Position numbers and translations under genes: made by a program
NCBI GenBank assembly: GCA_048267965.1
Contig: JBLWWK010000001.1
Coordinates: 496,001-560,000, forward strand
Length of the DNA stretch: 64,000 nt
Origin: GCA-2705995 sp048267965
GTDB taxonomy: Bacteria > Bacteroidota > Bacteroidia > Flavobacteriales_G > Salibacteraceae
Direction of reading: 5' to 3'
In this document: positions 7,274-16,706 of the stretch, piece by piece
How the letters are laid out: every line of letters begins with the position of its first letter
Numbering within the stretch: position 1 is the first letter of the stretch
Notes under the pieces: generated by a model
What the model was told of the DNA's origin: nothing
The model's database searches: none
Seen by the model: only the letters and a program-made list of their open reading frames with translations

Positions 7274-7984
7274 CTATTTAAGAATTGATGGGTTTTTTCG
7301 CTTGCAAAAATCTGTAGAGTATATAATTTTTAGGTTAAGCTGTTCGAGAAGCTGAAGTAACTCTTCACGAGTTTGGGTTGTGCCTATTTCGTAAAAAATT
7401 CCCGTGCCAGTGGTAAATGCAGCATTGCTCCACCGATTTCTTTTGTCTGAAGTAAAATTAGGGTGATAGAAAATTGTACCCAAGCTAGAAAGAACAAAAG
7501 TGTTATTTGAGGTAGTTTCTTGCTGTAAGAAGAAGATAAATCGAGAGCCAACACTATTGGGTAAGAATACTGTCTGGCGGTTATGAGTGGGTTGTGCAAA
7601 GTGATAACTCATAATGGTGTCATGTTCAATTGCTACTACAAAAGGCATGAGTTGTTTTGAAGATGTCACAATTTTTATGCGATCGCTAATTGAACCTCGT
7701 TCTGCTTTGTAAATGTGGCAAACTCTTATTCCTGCTTTGCTAAAACCTTCGGTATTTGCGTTGTCTGAGGGTTTCCAAGTGCCAATGTTGTTATTCCAGT
7801 TTAATGAGTCGTATGGGAGTTGGTTTCCATTTTTATCAGTGCAGAATAGCTCAATAAATTCGATTTCACCTTCAACAATAAATGGTATACTATCTACAGA
7901 AGAGGTTAAGTCAGAATGTTTGCCTTGGCTCATTGTGACTAACTGTAGGAACACGAAAAAAACAAAAATGAAACAAGGCTTCAT
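7274..7984 (-). CDS. Exported protein of unknown function
   Basis: The protein has 236 residues. A signal peptide (MKPCFIFVFFVFLQLVTMSQG) is followed by a beta-rich domain (FIVEGEIEFIELFCTDKNG... TVFLPNSVGSRFIFFLQQE) and a C-terminal helix with TQTREELLQLLEQL. I recognise no family. A copy of the dispersed motif CTGTAGGAACAC lies inside the signal-peptide codons (7943-7954). It is the last gene before the RHS module array and may belong to the accessory region. No repeat separates it from the tRNA side. Confidence 0.6.
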   Translation of the reverse strand: MKPCFIFVFFVFLQLVTMSQGKHSDLTSSVDSIPFIVEGEIEFIELFCTDKNGNQLPYDSLNWNNNIGTWKPSDNANTEGFSKAGIRVCHIYKAERGSISDRIKIVTSSKQLMPFVVAIEHDTIMSYHFAQPTHNRQTVFLPNSVGSRFIFFLQQETTSNNTFVLSSLGTIFYHPNFTSDKRNRWSNAAFTTGTGIFYEIGTTQTREELLQLLEQLNLKIIYSTDFCKRKNPSILK

Positions 7985-8108
7985 AGTATAGATTTCACTC
8001 TATTCAATAAGAAGTGAAGATATGAATAATTGTTTTTGGGGTGAAGTAGCCAAAAGAAGAGGAAATAAGACGGTGGTAAAACCGTAATGCGAAGCAAAAT
8101 AATAGGCA

Positions 8109-8147
8109 TAAAAAAAGGAGCTAGATGCTGTATCTAACTCCTTTTTT
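8109..8147 (-). terminator. Rho-independent terminator of the initiator tRNA
   Basis: Inverted repeat GGAGCTAGAT / ATCTAACTCC (one mismatch) flanked by A6 and T6. On the minus strand a U-run follows the hairpin, directly behind the tRNA. Confidence 0.8.
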
Positions 8148-8155
8148 CTTCTTAG

Positions 8156-8228
<73 letters not shown>

Positions 8229-8238
8229 ATGCGGACTG

Positions 8239-8270
8239 CAAATGTAAGGTATTTATTCTCATATTTGCAA
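8239..8270 (-). promoter_or_regulatory. Promoter of the initiator tRNA
   Basis: Minus-strand TTG (8268-8270), 21 bases, TACATTTG (8239-8246), a full match to the Bacteroidota -33/-7 pattern. It sits 10 bases upstream of the mature tRNA 5' end. Confidence 0.7.
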
Positions 8271-8295
8271 AATATTCAGCAAAAAATATTTTTTA

Positions 8296-9177
8296 GTGCA
8301 CAAAGCAGGGTTTATCAATATCATCGGAAGTCCTAATGTAGGCAAGTCTACTCTCATGAATCAACTAGTAGGAGAGAAGCTTTCTATTATTACCAACAAA
8401 GCGCAAACCACTAGGCATCGCATTCATGGCATCGTTAATAGTGAAGAATATCAAATGGTATTCTCAGATACACCAGGAATTGTAGATCCAGCCTATAAAC
8501 TTCACGAAAGTATGATGGAGTTTGTAAGAACCGCTTTGGTAGATGCAGACGTTCTTTTAGTTATGACTGAAATGGGCGAAAAAGCATTTAAAAACGAAAA
8601 TCTACTTAAAATAATCAATGAATTATCGATTCCTGTAATTTTGCTCCTCAATAAAATTGACCTTTCTAACCAAGATCAATTAGAAGAAACATCAGAGCAA
8701 TGGAAAAAGATTATTCCTAAAGCAGAAATGCGTGCTGTTTCAGCATTGCATGGTTTCGGTGTGGGTGAGATAAAACAACGCATTATCGAGCTCCTACCAG
8801 AATCACCACCGTTTTTCGACAAAAACGACCTGTCAGATAAATCTGAACGATTTTTTGTTTCTGAGCTAATCAGAGAAAAAATATTTAAGCACTACAAAAA
8901 AGAAATTCCTTACTCATCAGAAGTGGTAGTAGAGAGTTTTAAAGAACTAGAAGACATTATTCACATCCGTGCCGAGATTTTTGTAGAAAGAGACACGCAA
9001 AAAGGCATAATTATCGGTCATCAAGGTAAATCACTAAAAAGGGTAGGAACCGAAGCACGAAAAGACATAGAATCGTTCTTTGGTAAAAAGGCCTTCTTAG
9101 ATTTGCACGTTAAAGTAGATAAAGACTGGCGCACCAACGACCGAAAACTTAAAAAATACGGATACATTCAAAAGTAA
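8296..9177 (+). CDS. era: GTPase Era
   Basis: Era binds the 3' end of 16S rRNA and assists small-subunit maturation. The 293-residue length is standard. GTPase motifs are visible: GSPNVGKST (residues 11-19), the TT of G2 (38-39), DTPG (58-61) and NKID (about 120). The C-terminal KH domain has GIIIGHQGKSLKRVG. The GTG at 8296 is preferred because the conserved HKAGF motif follows immediately. The TAA directly abuts the ATG of der with no spacing, so the two GTPase genes form an operon. Confidence 0.96.
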   Translation: MHKAGFINIIGSPNVGKSTLMNQLVGEKLSIITNKAQTTRHRIHGIVNSEEYQMVFSDTPGIVDPAYKLHESMMEFVRTALVDADVLLVMTEMGEKAFKNENLLKIINELSIPVILLLNKIDLSNQDQLEETSEQWKKIIPKAEMRAVSALHGFGVGEIKQRIIELLPESPPFFDKNDLSDKSERFFVSELIREKIFKHYKKEIPYSSEVVVESFKELEDIIHIRAEIFVERDTQKGIIIGHQGKSLKRVGTEARKDIESFFGKKAFLDLHVKVDKDWRTNDRKLKKYGYIQK

Positions 9178-10479
9178 ATGGGAAATATAGTAGCCATAGT
9201 AGGACGCCCTAACGTAGGGAAATCAACTTTTTTTAACCGATTAGTTGGTAAAAGAGAAGCCATTGTAGACGAGTTTAGTGGAGTTACCAGAGACCGCCAC
9301 TATGGAAAAGCTGAATGGACCGGACATCATTTTTCTGTTATCGATACAGGCGGGTACATTGTAGGCTCAGAAGATGAGTTCGAAGGCGAAATTCGCAAGC
9401 AAGTTATCTTAGCTATCGAAGAAGCCGATGTAATTGTTTTTATGGTAGATGTAGAAACTGGAATCACTGGAATGGATAAAGAAGTAGCCAAACTTCTGCG
9501 CCAAACCGAGAAAAAAGTGTTTTTGGTGGCCAACAAAGTAGATAACAACGCTCGAATTGCCCAAGCTGCAGAATTTTACAGCATGGGGTTAGGCGAGGTG
9601 TTTACCGTTTCGAGCATCAACGGAAGCGGAACAGGCGAATTGCTAGACGAAATTGTTCAAGATTTTGCGCGTGAAGAACCCATCGAAGAAGATGTTCCAA
9701 GAATTTCGGTAGTGGGGCGTCCAAACGCAGGAAAATCATCTTTTATCAATGCTTTGCTCGGAAAAGAGCGAAATATTGTTACCCCTGTAGCAGGAACCAC
9801 TCGTGACTCTGTAGATACCCGTTACAAGGCTTATGGTTTCGATTTTCTATTTGTAGACACAGCAGGAGTTCGAAAAAAGTCGAAAGTACACGATGACCTA
9901 GAGTTTTATTCAGTTATGCGCTCAATTAGAGCCATAGAAAGCTCAGATGTGTGTATTCTTATGATTGATGCCGCAGAAGGTATAGGGGTTCAAGACATCA
10001 ACTTATTTGGCCTTATTCAGAAAAACAACAAAGGCGTTGTAATTCTAGTTAACAAGTGGGATTTGATTGAGAAAGATACGCACACGGCTAAAAAATTCGA
10101 AGACTTAATTCGTGAGCGCATTGCACCGTTTAAAGATGTTCAAATCATTTTTACATCGGTACTCAACAAGCAAAGAATTCACAAAGCACTTGAAGCAGCA
10201 GTAGAAACGTTCGAGAATAGAAATAGAAAAGTAAAAACCTCAGAATTAAACGATAAGTTTTTACCCATTATTCAGCAAACACCACCGCCAGCATCTAAAG
10301 GTAAATACATCAAGATTAAGTACATTACGCAGTTGCCATTGGCATACCCTGCCTTTGCTTTCTTCGCTAATTTGCCTCAATATGTGAAGGAGCCGTACAA
10401 GCGTTTTCTTGAAAATAAACTGAGAGAAGAGTACAATTTTACGGGAACACCACTTAAAGTGTTTATACGAAAAAAGTAA
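9178..10479 (+). CDS. der: Tandem GTPase Der (EngA)
   Basis: Der is a double-GTPase factor for 50S ribosome assembly. The 433-residue protein shows domain 1 with GRPNVGKST (9-17), DTGG and NKVD, and domain 2 with GRPNAGKSS (about 177), DTAGV and NKWD. A C-terminal KH-like domain ends TPLKVFIRKK. All motifs are intact. It starts at the base after the era stop, which suggests translational coupling. A strong bidirectional terminator follows. Confidence 0.96.
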   Translation: MGNIVAIVGRPNVGKSTFFNRLVGKREAIVDEFSGVTRDRHYGKAEWTGHHFSVIDTGGYIVGSEDEFEGEIRKQVILAIEEADVIVFMVDVETGITGMDKEVAKLLRQTEKKVFLVANKVDNNARIAQAAEFYSMGLGEVFTVSSINGSGTGELLDEIVQDFAREEPIEEDVPRISVVGRPNAGKSSFINALLGKERNIVTPVAGTTRDSVDTRYKAYGFDFLFVDTAGVRKKSKVHDDLEFYSVMRSIRAIESSDVCILMIDAAEGIGVQDINLFGLIQKNNKGVVILVNKWDLIEKDTHTAKKFEDLIRERIAPFKDVQIIFTSVLNKQRIHKALEAAVETFENRNRKVKTSELNDKFLPIIQQTPPPASKGKYIKIKYITQLPLAYPAFAFFANLPQYVKEPYKRFLENKLREEYNFTGTPLKVFIRKK

Positions 10480-10485
10480 AATCGC

Positions 10486-10496
10486 GTTCCTACCGA
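10486..10496. repeat. Intergenic copy of the dispersed GTTCCTACCGA motif
   Basis: GTTCCTACCGA six bases after the der stop. It is one of at least 16 copies of the GTTCCTAC/GTAGGAAC core in the window. Confidence 0.6.
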
Positions 10497-10518
10497 TGTT
10501 TTTGGTAGAAAAAGAGCA

Positions 10519-10552
10519 AAAAAAAAGCCGATTCAATTGAATCGGCTTTTTT
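10519..10552. terminator. Bidirectional terminator between der and the T9SS cargo gene
   Basis: AGCCGATTC / GAATCGGCT with an AATT loop, flanked by an A-run on the left and a T-run on the right. It can end both the rightward der transcript and the leftward 10573-15423 transcript. Confidence 0.88.
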
Positions 10553-10572
10553 ATTATATCAACTCGTTAGCA

Positions 10573-13500
10573 TTATTGAATGCTGATACGATGCGTTGAA
10601 ACTTCGTCTCCGATAGTAGCTTTCAAGATATAAATACCTTGAGCTAAACCGTTAACATTCACTGGATGCTGAACAGCACCGCTTACGTTTCCTAATTGCT
10701 CAGTTTGTAACAAACGGCCTTGAAGATCAAGTATTTCGAAGAGTACAGATTGATCGTTCGATAACTCGATAGCTACTGTAAACTGACCATTGTTCGGGTT
10801 AGGGAAGATGCTTACTGATTGAGCAGCTGCTTTGTCTTCTACCCCTGTTGTAAGTTTCGCAGTTACTTCTTGCTCGATTGTAACCGTGTCACAATCGTTA
10901 TAAGCAGTTAAAGTTACTGTGAAAACACCTTGCCAGTCGTAAATATGGTACGTGTTAGCTCCTGTTCCAGTGTTTCCGTCACCGAAATCCCAATCGTAGT
11001 TTACACCTGGCTGATCGGTAGAGAAAAACTCTGTAGTTAAGAACGAACCATTGGTAGTAAAGCTAGCATCTGGCTGAGGAATGATTACTACTTCTGTAGT
11101 ATCTGCAGATACACAGTTAAATACATCGGTTACTGTTACGCTGTAAGAACCTGCTGCATTTACTGTAATAGTTGGAGCTGTAGAACCATCTTGCCATTGG
11201 TAAGAACCAGCAACACCTGGGTTTAAGAAGTCGATAACGCCTTCACAAAGAGCCAATGAATCTGGAATATCTACTGCCACAGACTGTGTTACATTAATGG
11301 TATCATAGGTAAAACATCCTACAGTATCAATCACTTCTACTGTATACTGGCCAGCAGTATTGATAGAAATAGAATCTGTGTTAGCACCTGTAGACCAAGT
11401 GATAGCACTTGGAGTTGTTATACCTGTTGCAAGATCAGTAACTTCATCTGCACAAATGTTAAGTGAAGAAGGTAACGTTGAGTTTTCTTGTCCAATCACT
11501 ACAATAGTGTCTTGAGCACTACCACAAGCGTTAAATACTTCTACTCTGTACGTACCAGCACCTTGAATTAAGTAATTGCTAGCAGTATCAATTTGGTTCC
11601 AAACCACCGTATCAAAAGTGAATACGTTGAATACCGTATCGTCAACATCACAAATAACAAAATCGTTACCCAAAGTGAAGTTGTTTAAAGCAGTAAACTC
11701 ATCAGCTCCGATATCGTAAGAAGCACCACGTGGGTCGTTCTGGAAATCAGAAGAAGTTAAGCCTCTGTTGATAGCAGCACCATCTAACGTGTCTAAACAA
11801 AGCGTCATGTTAATGCTATCTGTAAACATTGGGTCTAACTCCATACTGTTTGCATCAAAGCTAGTAGACGTTTGCCAGTTGGTTAACGTGTTTAATGCTC
11901 CACTAGAGTAAGCAACTTCACCTACGGCAGCGTAGAAAACGTTGTAGTCACTTTCTTGAATAGCACCTGTAGTTTGGTAAATAGCATATCCATCACCATA
12001 GTTAGCGAAGATGTTGTTGTATACCAATACTTGAGAAGCTGTTGTTTGGAAATAAGCAGCTCTTGAAGAACCACCCCCTTCAGCAACCACAATAGTGTTG
12101 TTCTCGATGTTCGCAAAAATGGCATCATCTACGTCAAGACCATACACTGTAGCAGAACCGTCACTTAGCAATACACGGTTATTTGTAACCATCATTGGAG
12201 TTGTAAATGCAGCTTCGTTGTCTTCTAAGTGAATACCATACGTTGGGAACTCAGAAGAAGCATCAGATACAATGTGGTTGTTATCAATGATAATGCTTCC
12301 ACGGCCATCATCTAAATCGATACCGTAAGAAGAACCTGTGTAAGAAGAATTTGAAGTTATATAGTTATTGGTAATTTCAATATTCTCTTGCTCATTGATA
12401 GTCATACCATAGTAGTACTGATCAAGAAACTGGTTGTTGTCGATAACCGTACCTAACTCTAAAACAGTAGTTGAAACACCGTACCAGTACATTCCGTAAG
12501 ATCCATCTCTAAAGATATTGTAACGGAAAGTGTTGTAGTTGTCTTCATCGTTTGCAGAGTAGATAATAGCGTAGTTAGTTGAAGTAGTACTTCCTGGTTT
12601 ACCCAATAAAATACAACTCTCGATAGTGTTGTTGGTAGACTCGTTTTCGTAAGTAAGAACTCTACCGTAAGATGAACCTGCCGAATGCTCAATAGTCATG
12701 TGACTAAAGGTTACATAATCTGCACCATCAAATTTTACTACATAGTTATCTGTAGTGTTCGTAGCATCTTCTTTCAAGATTACATCTGTAGAATCTCCTG
12801 AAGCAGAAGTAAATGTAATTGTGTTGGTAGCAGAAGCTCCAATGATTTCTTCAAGCGTAATTCTTTCGGTGTAAGTACCTGAAGCAGCTTCGAAAACAAC
12901 GGGTCCACAAAGGCCACGAGCTGCTAAATCAGTAGAAGCTTCTGTAAACGAAGCGTAATCAGCTGTAGCACTTACTGGGTCGATTGTGTATGTGCCAGAC
13001 ATACCTACTCTTACTACAAACGTTACCGAATCAGTAACTGTATTGGTATCTACAACACCGTTAGGGTTAGATGTCCAAGCTACTAATGTATCCATATCGT
13101 TGAAAGAACCAGCAGGGTTGTTGGCAACAAATGCATTGGTAGAATCTGTGAAAGAAGCTAAGTTTCCTGTCCAGTTTACTGTAGTTACAGCACCGCCATT
13201 TACAGAGAAGTTTAAATCAACCGCTGTTAATGGGTTCGTACCGCTATTTAAGAAACTAACAAACACAGCAGAATCTCCAGAGCAATAAGGGAAACTCGGT
13301 GCGTTAATAGCTGTTACGCTAGCATCGTTGGCTGGAGAAACAAATTCATCGGCTCCAAGATCAACGTTTATAGCTGTAGGATCCGGACGAACATCACCAT
13401 CAATATCAACCGTTACACCGGCAGTATTGTCACCAATGTTAGCAACCAATGGTCCGTTTACGTGAAGATCTGTTGGTGATAAGAAAAATGGATCACCTAC

Positions 13501-15423
13501 AACCGAGTTGTTGTTAGCAGTTGGATCCAAGTTGATAATTTCGGTAAGATTAGTAGCAATGTTACCACCGAAATAAATCAAGTTAGAGCCCGCACCATTG
13601 GTGTTGTAGTATAAGTTGTAATCAACCGTACCAATAGAGCTAGCTGTTGTAGCATAGATAGCATAGTCGTTAGAAGTAACAAAAATGTTGTTTCTAACAT
13701 CTAAATTCGAAAGCGCAGCTCCGTAAACAGCATCATCTACTGCTAAAACTGAATTGTGGAAGAAATCAGCGTCTTCAACGTCATTTAAGTAAAAACCTTC
13801 ATCACCAGCAATAATCATGTTGTTGATTACTTCTCCTCTGTTAGGTGAAGTAAAGTTCGCATTGGCATCATTTAAATAGATTCCATAATCAGGGGTGTTG
13901 ATGCTGTTTGCAGAGATGTTGAATTCTTGAATATCAAGAATGTACATTCCATCAGCGCCCACGTTCTGATTAGACTCAATTACGTTGTTTTCGATGGTTA
14001 CTTTATTCGTCCACTGAAAGTAAATTCCGTAAGTGGTAAAGTCAATAATCTCGTTGTTTACAACTACAATGTTTTCAGAATAACTATTGATACCGTTATT
14101 GTCGTCACCTTGAATGTTAATTCCTGTATCTCCACCCTTTAATACAGAATTAGAAACGGTAAGGTTATCAACGTTTTCACCATCACCAAATTGGTTGTTT
14201 ACTGCTGGGCTCACAAGAATAGGCTGTAAGTTAAGCGTAGAAACTGGTACTTCAATGTGGCAGCTATCGATTAAGATGCTATCAGAGAAGTTGGTAATAA
14301 AAATACCATGGTGATTCGAAGCTGTTGAGGTATTCTCGATGGTCAAGTTTTTAACGGTAATGTGCTTAGCGTTGTTCATTCCAATAACAAAATCGTTACT
14401 AGAAGTTAGCGTTGAGTTAGCACTACCTTGACCTTGAATAGTTAACGTGTTAGTTGCTGTGGTATTGATTCCTGTTAAATCAAAGAATCCGGTGAAGTTA
14501 CCATTCGGAAATTCTAATGTAGTAGCACCACAAAGCCCCAAGTTAACTAATGCCGCTTGTGCATCTGCCACCGTTGGGAAATCTGAACCAATGGTTCCTA
14601 CTGTGTAAAGTCCACTAAGACCATTGTTTACAACAATTGAAATAGTATCGTTTACTGTATTCGGGTCATTGGTACCGTTAGGGTTGCTGGTCCAAACGAT
14701 AATTTCGTTGTTACCAGTAACGTTAATGCTACCTAAGTTAATAGTAGTAGTAGTTGTACCAGATCCGTTGATTGTATCTAGTGTTGTGTTTGAAGAAACA
14801 CCTGTTTGAGGTACTCCGTCTAACGTCCAGTCTACATCAAAAGAGTTAACAGCTACTGTACCTGTATTCACCACTTCTACAATAACATCTGGGTTAGCGT
14901 TACAGTTAGGCAAAGTTGGAGAAACAAAAGAAGTGACAGCAATATCATTTGGAACAGTTACTTCAGGATATTCGAGCGTCATAGTAACGCTGAAAGATGC
15001 TGAAGAGCCTGGGGTTAAGTTAACACAATCGCAAATACTTGCACTTACTGCTGAACTACCTACAGCAGAGAAGTCAATAGATCCATTTGCTCCCCAGTTA
15101 ATTAAGTCAGCAATAGGGATGGTAAAGGTAGCAACACCTTGTTCAGTACACTGGCTGGTGGTGGTTAAACCAGCAGCAATCGTGTTGTTGTTTTCATCTA
15201 CTAAATCAAAAGTTTCAGTAGTTAAGTCTAAGTCACCGTGGTAAAGAACGGTTAAGGTTCCATCTCCGGCAGGGGTACCTAAGTTACCGAAGTTGATGTT
15301 AATAGTACCACCAGTGACATTGGTACAATTACTTTGAGTCGAGCTATACAATTGCGCTTTGGCAACAACAGCCGACAGGAAAAAACCCACTAGTAGCGGA
15401 AGAGTCCGTAGAAGTGTTTTCAT
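10573..15423 (-). CDS. Large T9SS-secreted beta-helix / PKD surface protein
   Basis: The 1616-residue protein has a signal peptide ending VAKA. Two related halves follow, each with a CARDB-like Ig domain (residues about 160-270 and 700-815, marked by VVNTGT or FLNSGT and WTSNPNG). Each Ig domain is followed by a right-handed beta-helix introduced by SGLYTVG/SGTYTID and GLCG (about 275-690 and 820-1260). Repeated Cys-containing Ig modules come next (about 1270-1440), then a PKD domain with DWDFGDG. It ends in a type A T9SS sorting domain (IFPNPNNGQF... LAQGIYILKA... STHRISIQ). It is exported by T9SS and probably surface-anchored or released. Ligand or enzymatic activity is not evident; adhesion or polysaccharide binding is plausible. 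Confidence 0.88.
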   Translation of the reverse strand: MKTLLRTLPLLVGFFLSAVVAKAQLYSSTQSNCTNVTGGTININFGNLGTPAGDGTLTVLYHGDLDLTTETFDLVDENNNTIAAGLTTTSQCTEQGVATFTIPIADLINWGANGSIDFSAVGSSAVSASICDCVNLTPGSSASFSVTMTLEYPEVTVPNDIAVTSFVSPTLPNCNANPDVIVEVVNTGTVAVNSFDVDWTLDGVPQTGVSSNTTLDTINGSGTTTTTINLGSINVTGNNEIIVWTSNPNGTNDPNTVNDTISIVVNNGLSGLYTVGTIGSDFPTVADAQAALVNLGLCGATTLEFPNGNFTGFFDLTGINTTATNTLTIQGQGSANSTLTSSNDFVIGMNNAKHITVKNLTIENTSTASNHHGIFITNFSDSILIDSCHIEVPVSTLNLQPILVSPAVNNQFGDGENVDNLTVSNSVLKGGDTGINIQGDDNNGINSYSENIVVVNNEIIDFTTYGIYFQWTNKVTIENNVIESNQNVGADGMYILDIQEFNISANSINTPDYGIYLNDANANFTSPNRGEVINNMIIAGDEGFYLNDVEDADFFHNSVLAVDDAVYGAALSNLDVRNNIFVTSNDYAIYATTASSIGTVDYNLYYNTNGAGSNLIYFGGNIATNLTEIINLDPTANNNSVVGDPFFLSPTDLHVNGPLVANIGDNTAGVTVDIDGDVRPDPTAINVDLGADEFVSPANDASVTAINAPSFPYCSGDSAVFVSFLNSGTNPLTAVDLNFSVNGGAVTTVNWTGNLASFTDSTNAFVANNPAGSFNDMDTLVAWTSNPNGVVDTNTVTDSVTFVVRVGMSGTYTIDPVSATADYASFTEASTDLAARGLCGPVVFEAASGTYTERITLEEIIGASATNTITFTSASGDSTDVILKEDATNTTDNYVVKFDGADYVTFSHMTIEHSAGSSYGRVLTYENESTNNTIESCILLGKPGSTTSTNYAIIYSANDEDNYNTFRYNIFRDGSYGMYWYGVSTTVLELGTVIDNNQFLDQYYYGMTINEQENIEITNNYITSNSSYTGSSYGIDLDDGRGSIIIDNNHIVSDASSEFPTYGIHLEDNEAAFTTPMMVTNNRVLLSDGSATVYGLDVDDAIFANIENNTIVVAEGGGSSRAAYFQTTASQVLVYNNIFANYGDGYAIYQTTGAIQESDYNVFYAAVGEVAYSSGALNTLTNWQTSTSFDANSMELDPMFTDSINMTLCLDTLDGAAINRGLTSSDFQNDPRGASYDIGADEFTALNNFTLGNDFVICDVDDTVFNVFTFDTVVWNQIDTASNYLIQGAGTYRVEVFNACGSAQDTIVVIGQENSTLPSSLNICADEVTDLATGITTPSAITWSTGANTDSISINTAGQYTVEVIDTVGCFTYDTINVTQSVAVDIPDSLALCEGVIDFLNPGVAGSYQWQDGSTAPTITVNAAGSYSVTVTDVFNCVSADTTEVVIIPQPDASFTTNGSFLTTEFFSTDQPGVNYDWDFGDGNTGTGANTYHIYDWQGVFTVTLTAYNDCDTVTIEQEVTAKLTTGVEDKAAAQSVSIFPNPNNGQFTVAIELSNDQSVLFEILDLQGRLLQTEQLGNVSGAVQHPVNVNGLAQGIYILKATIGDEVSTHRISIQ

Positions 15424-15840
15424 GCTTAAATTTTTAGATTAATACTAGAAGTGCAGAAGTTTAAACACTAGGGTATCGAAGATTAATCTAAACAGTATCA
15501 GTATCGTAAGAACGTAATAAGCATGTGGTTGGCGTGGGTAAGCAACCAGTGTGTGGGTAGGCAAGAAAGCAGTGTGCGAATTGGTAAACAACCCGCATAA
15601 TAGGTAAGTGAGAGATAGTGCACGGGTGGGTAAGTAAACCCGTGTTTATGTAGGTAAGAAAGCAGTGTGCGAATTGACAAGCAATCCGTGTGTAGACTAA
15701 CTGTAGAGCGGTATACAGGTAAGTAAATAACCTATATTTAGGTAGTTAACGGTTTGCTAATATCAAGAAAAAATTTTGTTATAAAAACAAAAAGCCGCAT
15801 TAAATGATTAATGCGGCTTTAATTTTATATGAAGTTAACC
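15424..15840. repeat. Non-coding stretch with degenerate short repeats
   Basis: No gene is supported in these 417 bases. From about 15520 to 15730 the plus strand is built of variants of GGTAAGYAAAC and GCAGTGTGCGAATTG. Two copies of a roughly 40-base unit start near 15556 and 15650 and agree at most positions. Several variants can fold into small hairpins, for example CGGGT...ACCCG near 15622-15642 and AGGT...ACCT near 15717-15734. The stretch is upstream of the large T9SS cargo gene, so it may lie in its 5' untranslated region. The rest holds the mscS terminator. Confidence 0.6.
15782..15820 (-). terminator. Terminator of the mscS-like gene
   Basis: Perfect 13-base arms AAAGCCGCATTAA / TTAATGCGGCTTT with a four-base loop. 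A T-run (TTTGTTTTTAT) follows on the minus strand. Confidence 0.85.
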
Positions 15841-16665
15841 TTACTCTGACTTGTGAACGTGTACGTCCATTTGGGGAAAGGGAATGTTGATACCCTCCTC
15901 GTTGAACCTTTTATAAACGGCTTCGTTAAAATCAAAATACAGCGGCCAATAGTCTTTGGCTTCTACCCAAACACGCACAGTAAAATTAACTGAACTATCT
16001 GCCAAAGCAGAAACTTTAATGAAAGGAGCAGGATCTTTTAATACGCGCTCATCGGGCGTTAAAATATCGAGCATAATTTTTCTTGCTTGGTCAATATCGT
16101 CTCCGTAACCAATGCCCACCGTCCAATCTACTCTTCTTCTTTCTTCAGTAGAGTAATTAGTTAAAGAGCCAGTAGAAATGGGTCCGTTAGGAATCAAAAT
16201 GGTTTTGTTATCGGGTGTTTTTAAAACCGTGTTGATAATACTGATGGAATTGACGGTTCCAGAATAGCCTTGCATATCTACCCAGTCGCCTACTTTGTAA
16301 GGTCTAAATATTAAAATAAGAACGCCACCAGCAAAGTTTTGTAAAGTACCAGATAAAGCCATACCAACGGCTAAAGAAGCGGCACCCAGGATGGCCACGA
16401 AAGAGGTCATTTCAATGCCTACCATTCCTAAAATAGAAACCAATAGTAAAGCCTTTAATAAAGCATTAACTAGACCTGTTAAAAAAGGGCGTAACGATTC
16501 GTCTACATCTCGTTTTGCCAAGAGTTTTTTAAAGCCAGAAGTGATTTGTTTAATAACAAGTAAACCAATAATTAGGGCAATAATGGCTCCTACTAATTGT
16601 AGGCCGTACTCAATTATTAATTCATACGCTTGTTCAAAGTATCCGTTTACTTCAGAAATGTCCAT
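15841..16665 (-). CDS. Small-conductance mechanosensitive channel (MscS family)
   Basis: The 274-residue protein matches minimal MscS channels in length. Three transmembrane helices occupy residues about 17-40, 60-85 and 92-115. The pore-lining helix reads AILGAASLAVGMALSGTLQNFAGG, with the Ala/Gly pattern of MscS TM3. The cytoplasmic beta domain follows (FRPYKVGDWVDMQGYSGTV... TPDNKTILIPNG), then the alpha/beta domain ending FPQMDVHVHKSE. It protects against hypo-osmotic shock by opening under membrane tension. It is monocistronic with its own terminator. A second, different MscS lies at 47100-47990. Confidence 0.92.
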   Translation of the reverse strand: MDISEVNGYFEQAYELIIEYGLQLVGAIIALIIGLLVIKQITSGFKKLLAKRDVDESLRPFLTGLVNALLKALLLVSILGMVGIEMTSFVAILGAASLAVGMALSGTLQNFAGGVLILIFRPYKVGDWVDMQGYSGTVNSISIINTVLKTPDNKTILIPNGPISTGSLTNYSTEERRRVDWTVGIGYGDDIDQARKIMLDILTPDERVLKDPAPFIKVSALADSSVNFTVRVWVEAKDYWPLYFDFNEAVYKRFNEEGINIPFPQMDVHVHKSE

Positions 16666-16706
16666 AAATAAAATTTAGTTTAAGTTAGGTTACAAAATAA
16701 TGTAAA

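Noticed and set aside
1..8000. Prophage or integrative element as the origin of the accessory region
   Set aside because: No integrase, transposase, phage structural gene or tRNA-derived direct repeat was seen, although a tRNA borders the region.
15498..15680. Minus-strand open frame of 60 codons
   Set aside because: It is a translation of the degenerate repeats themselves, lacks a ribosome-binding site and resembles no protein.
15520..15734. Possible CRISPR array
   Set aside because: Repeats are degenerate, of unequal length and spacing, with no constant spacer size and no cas genes in the window.
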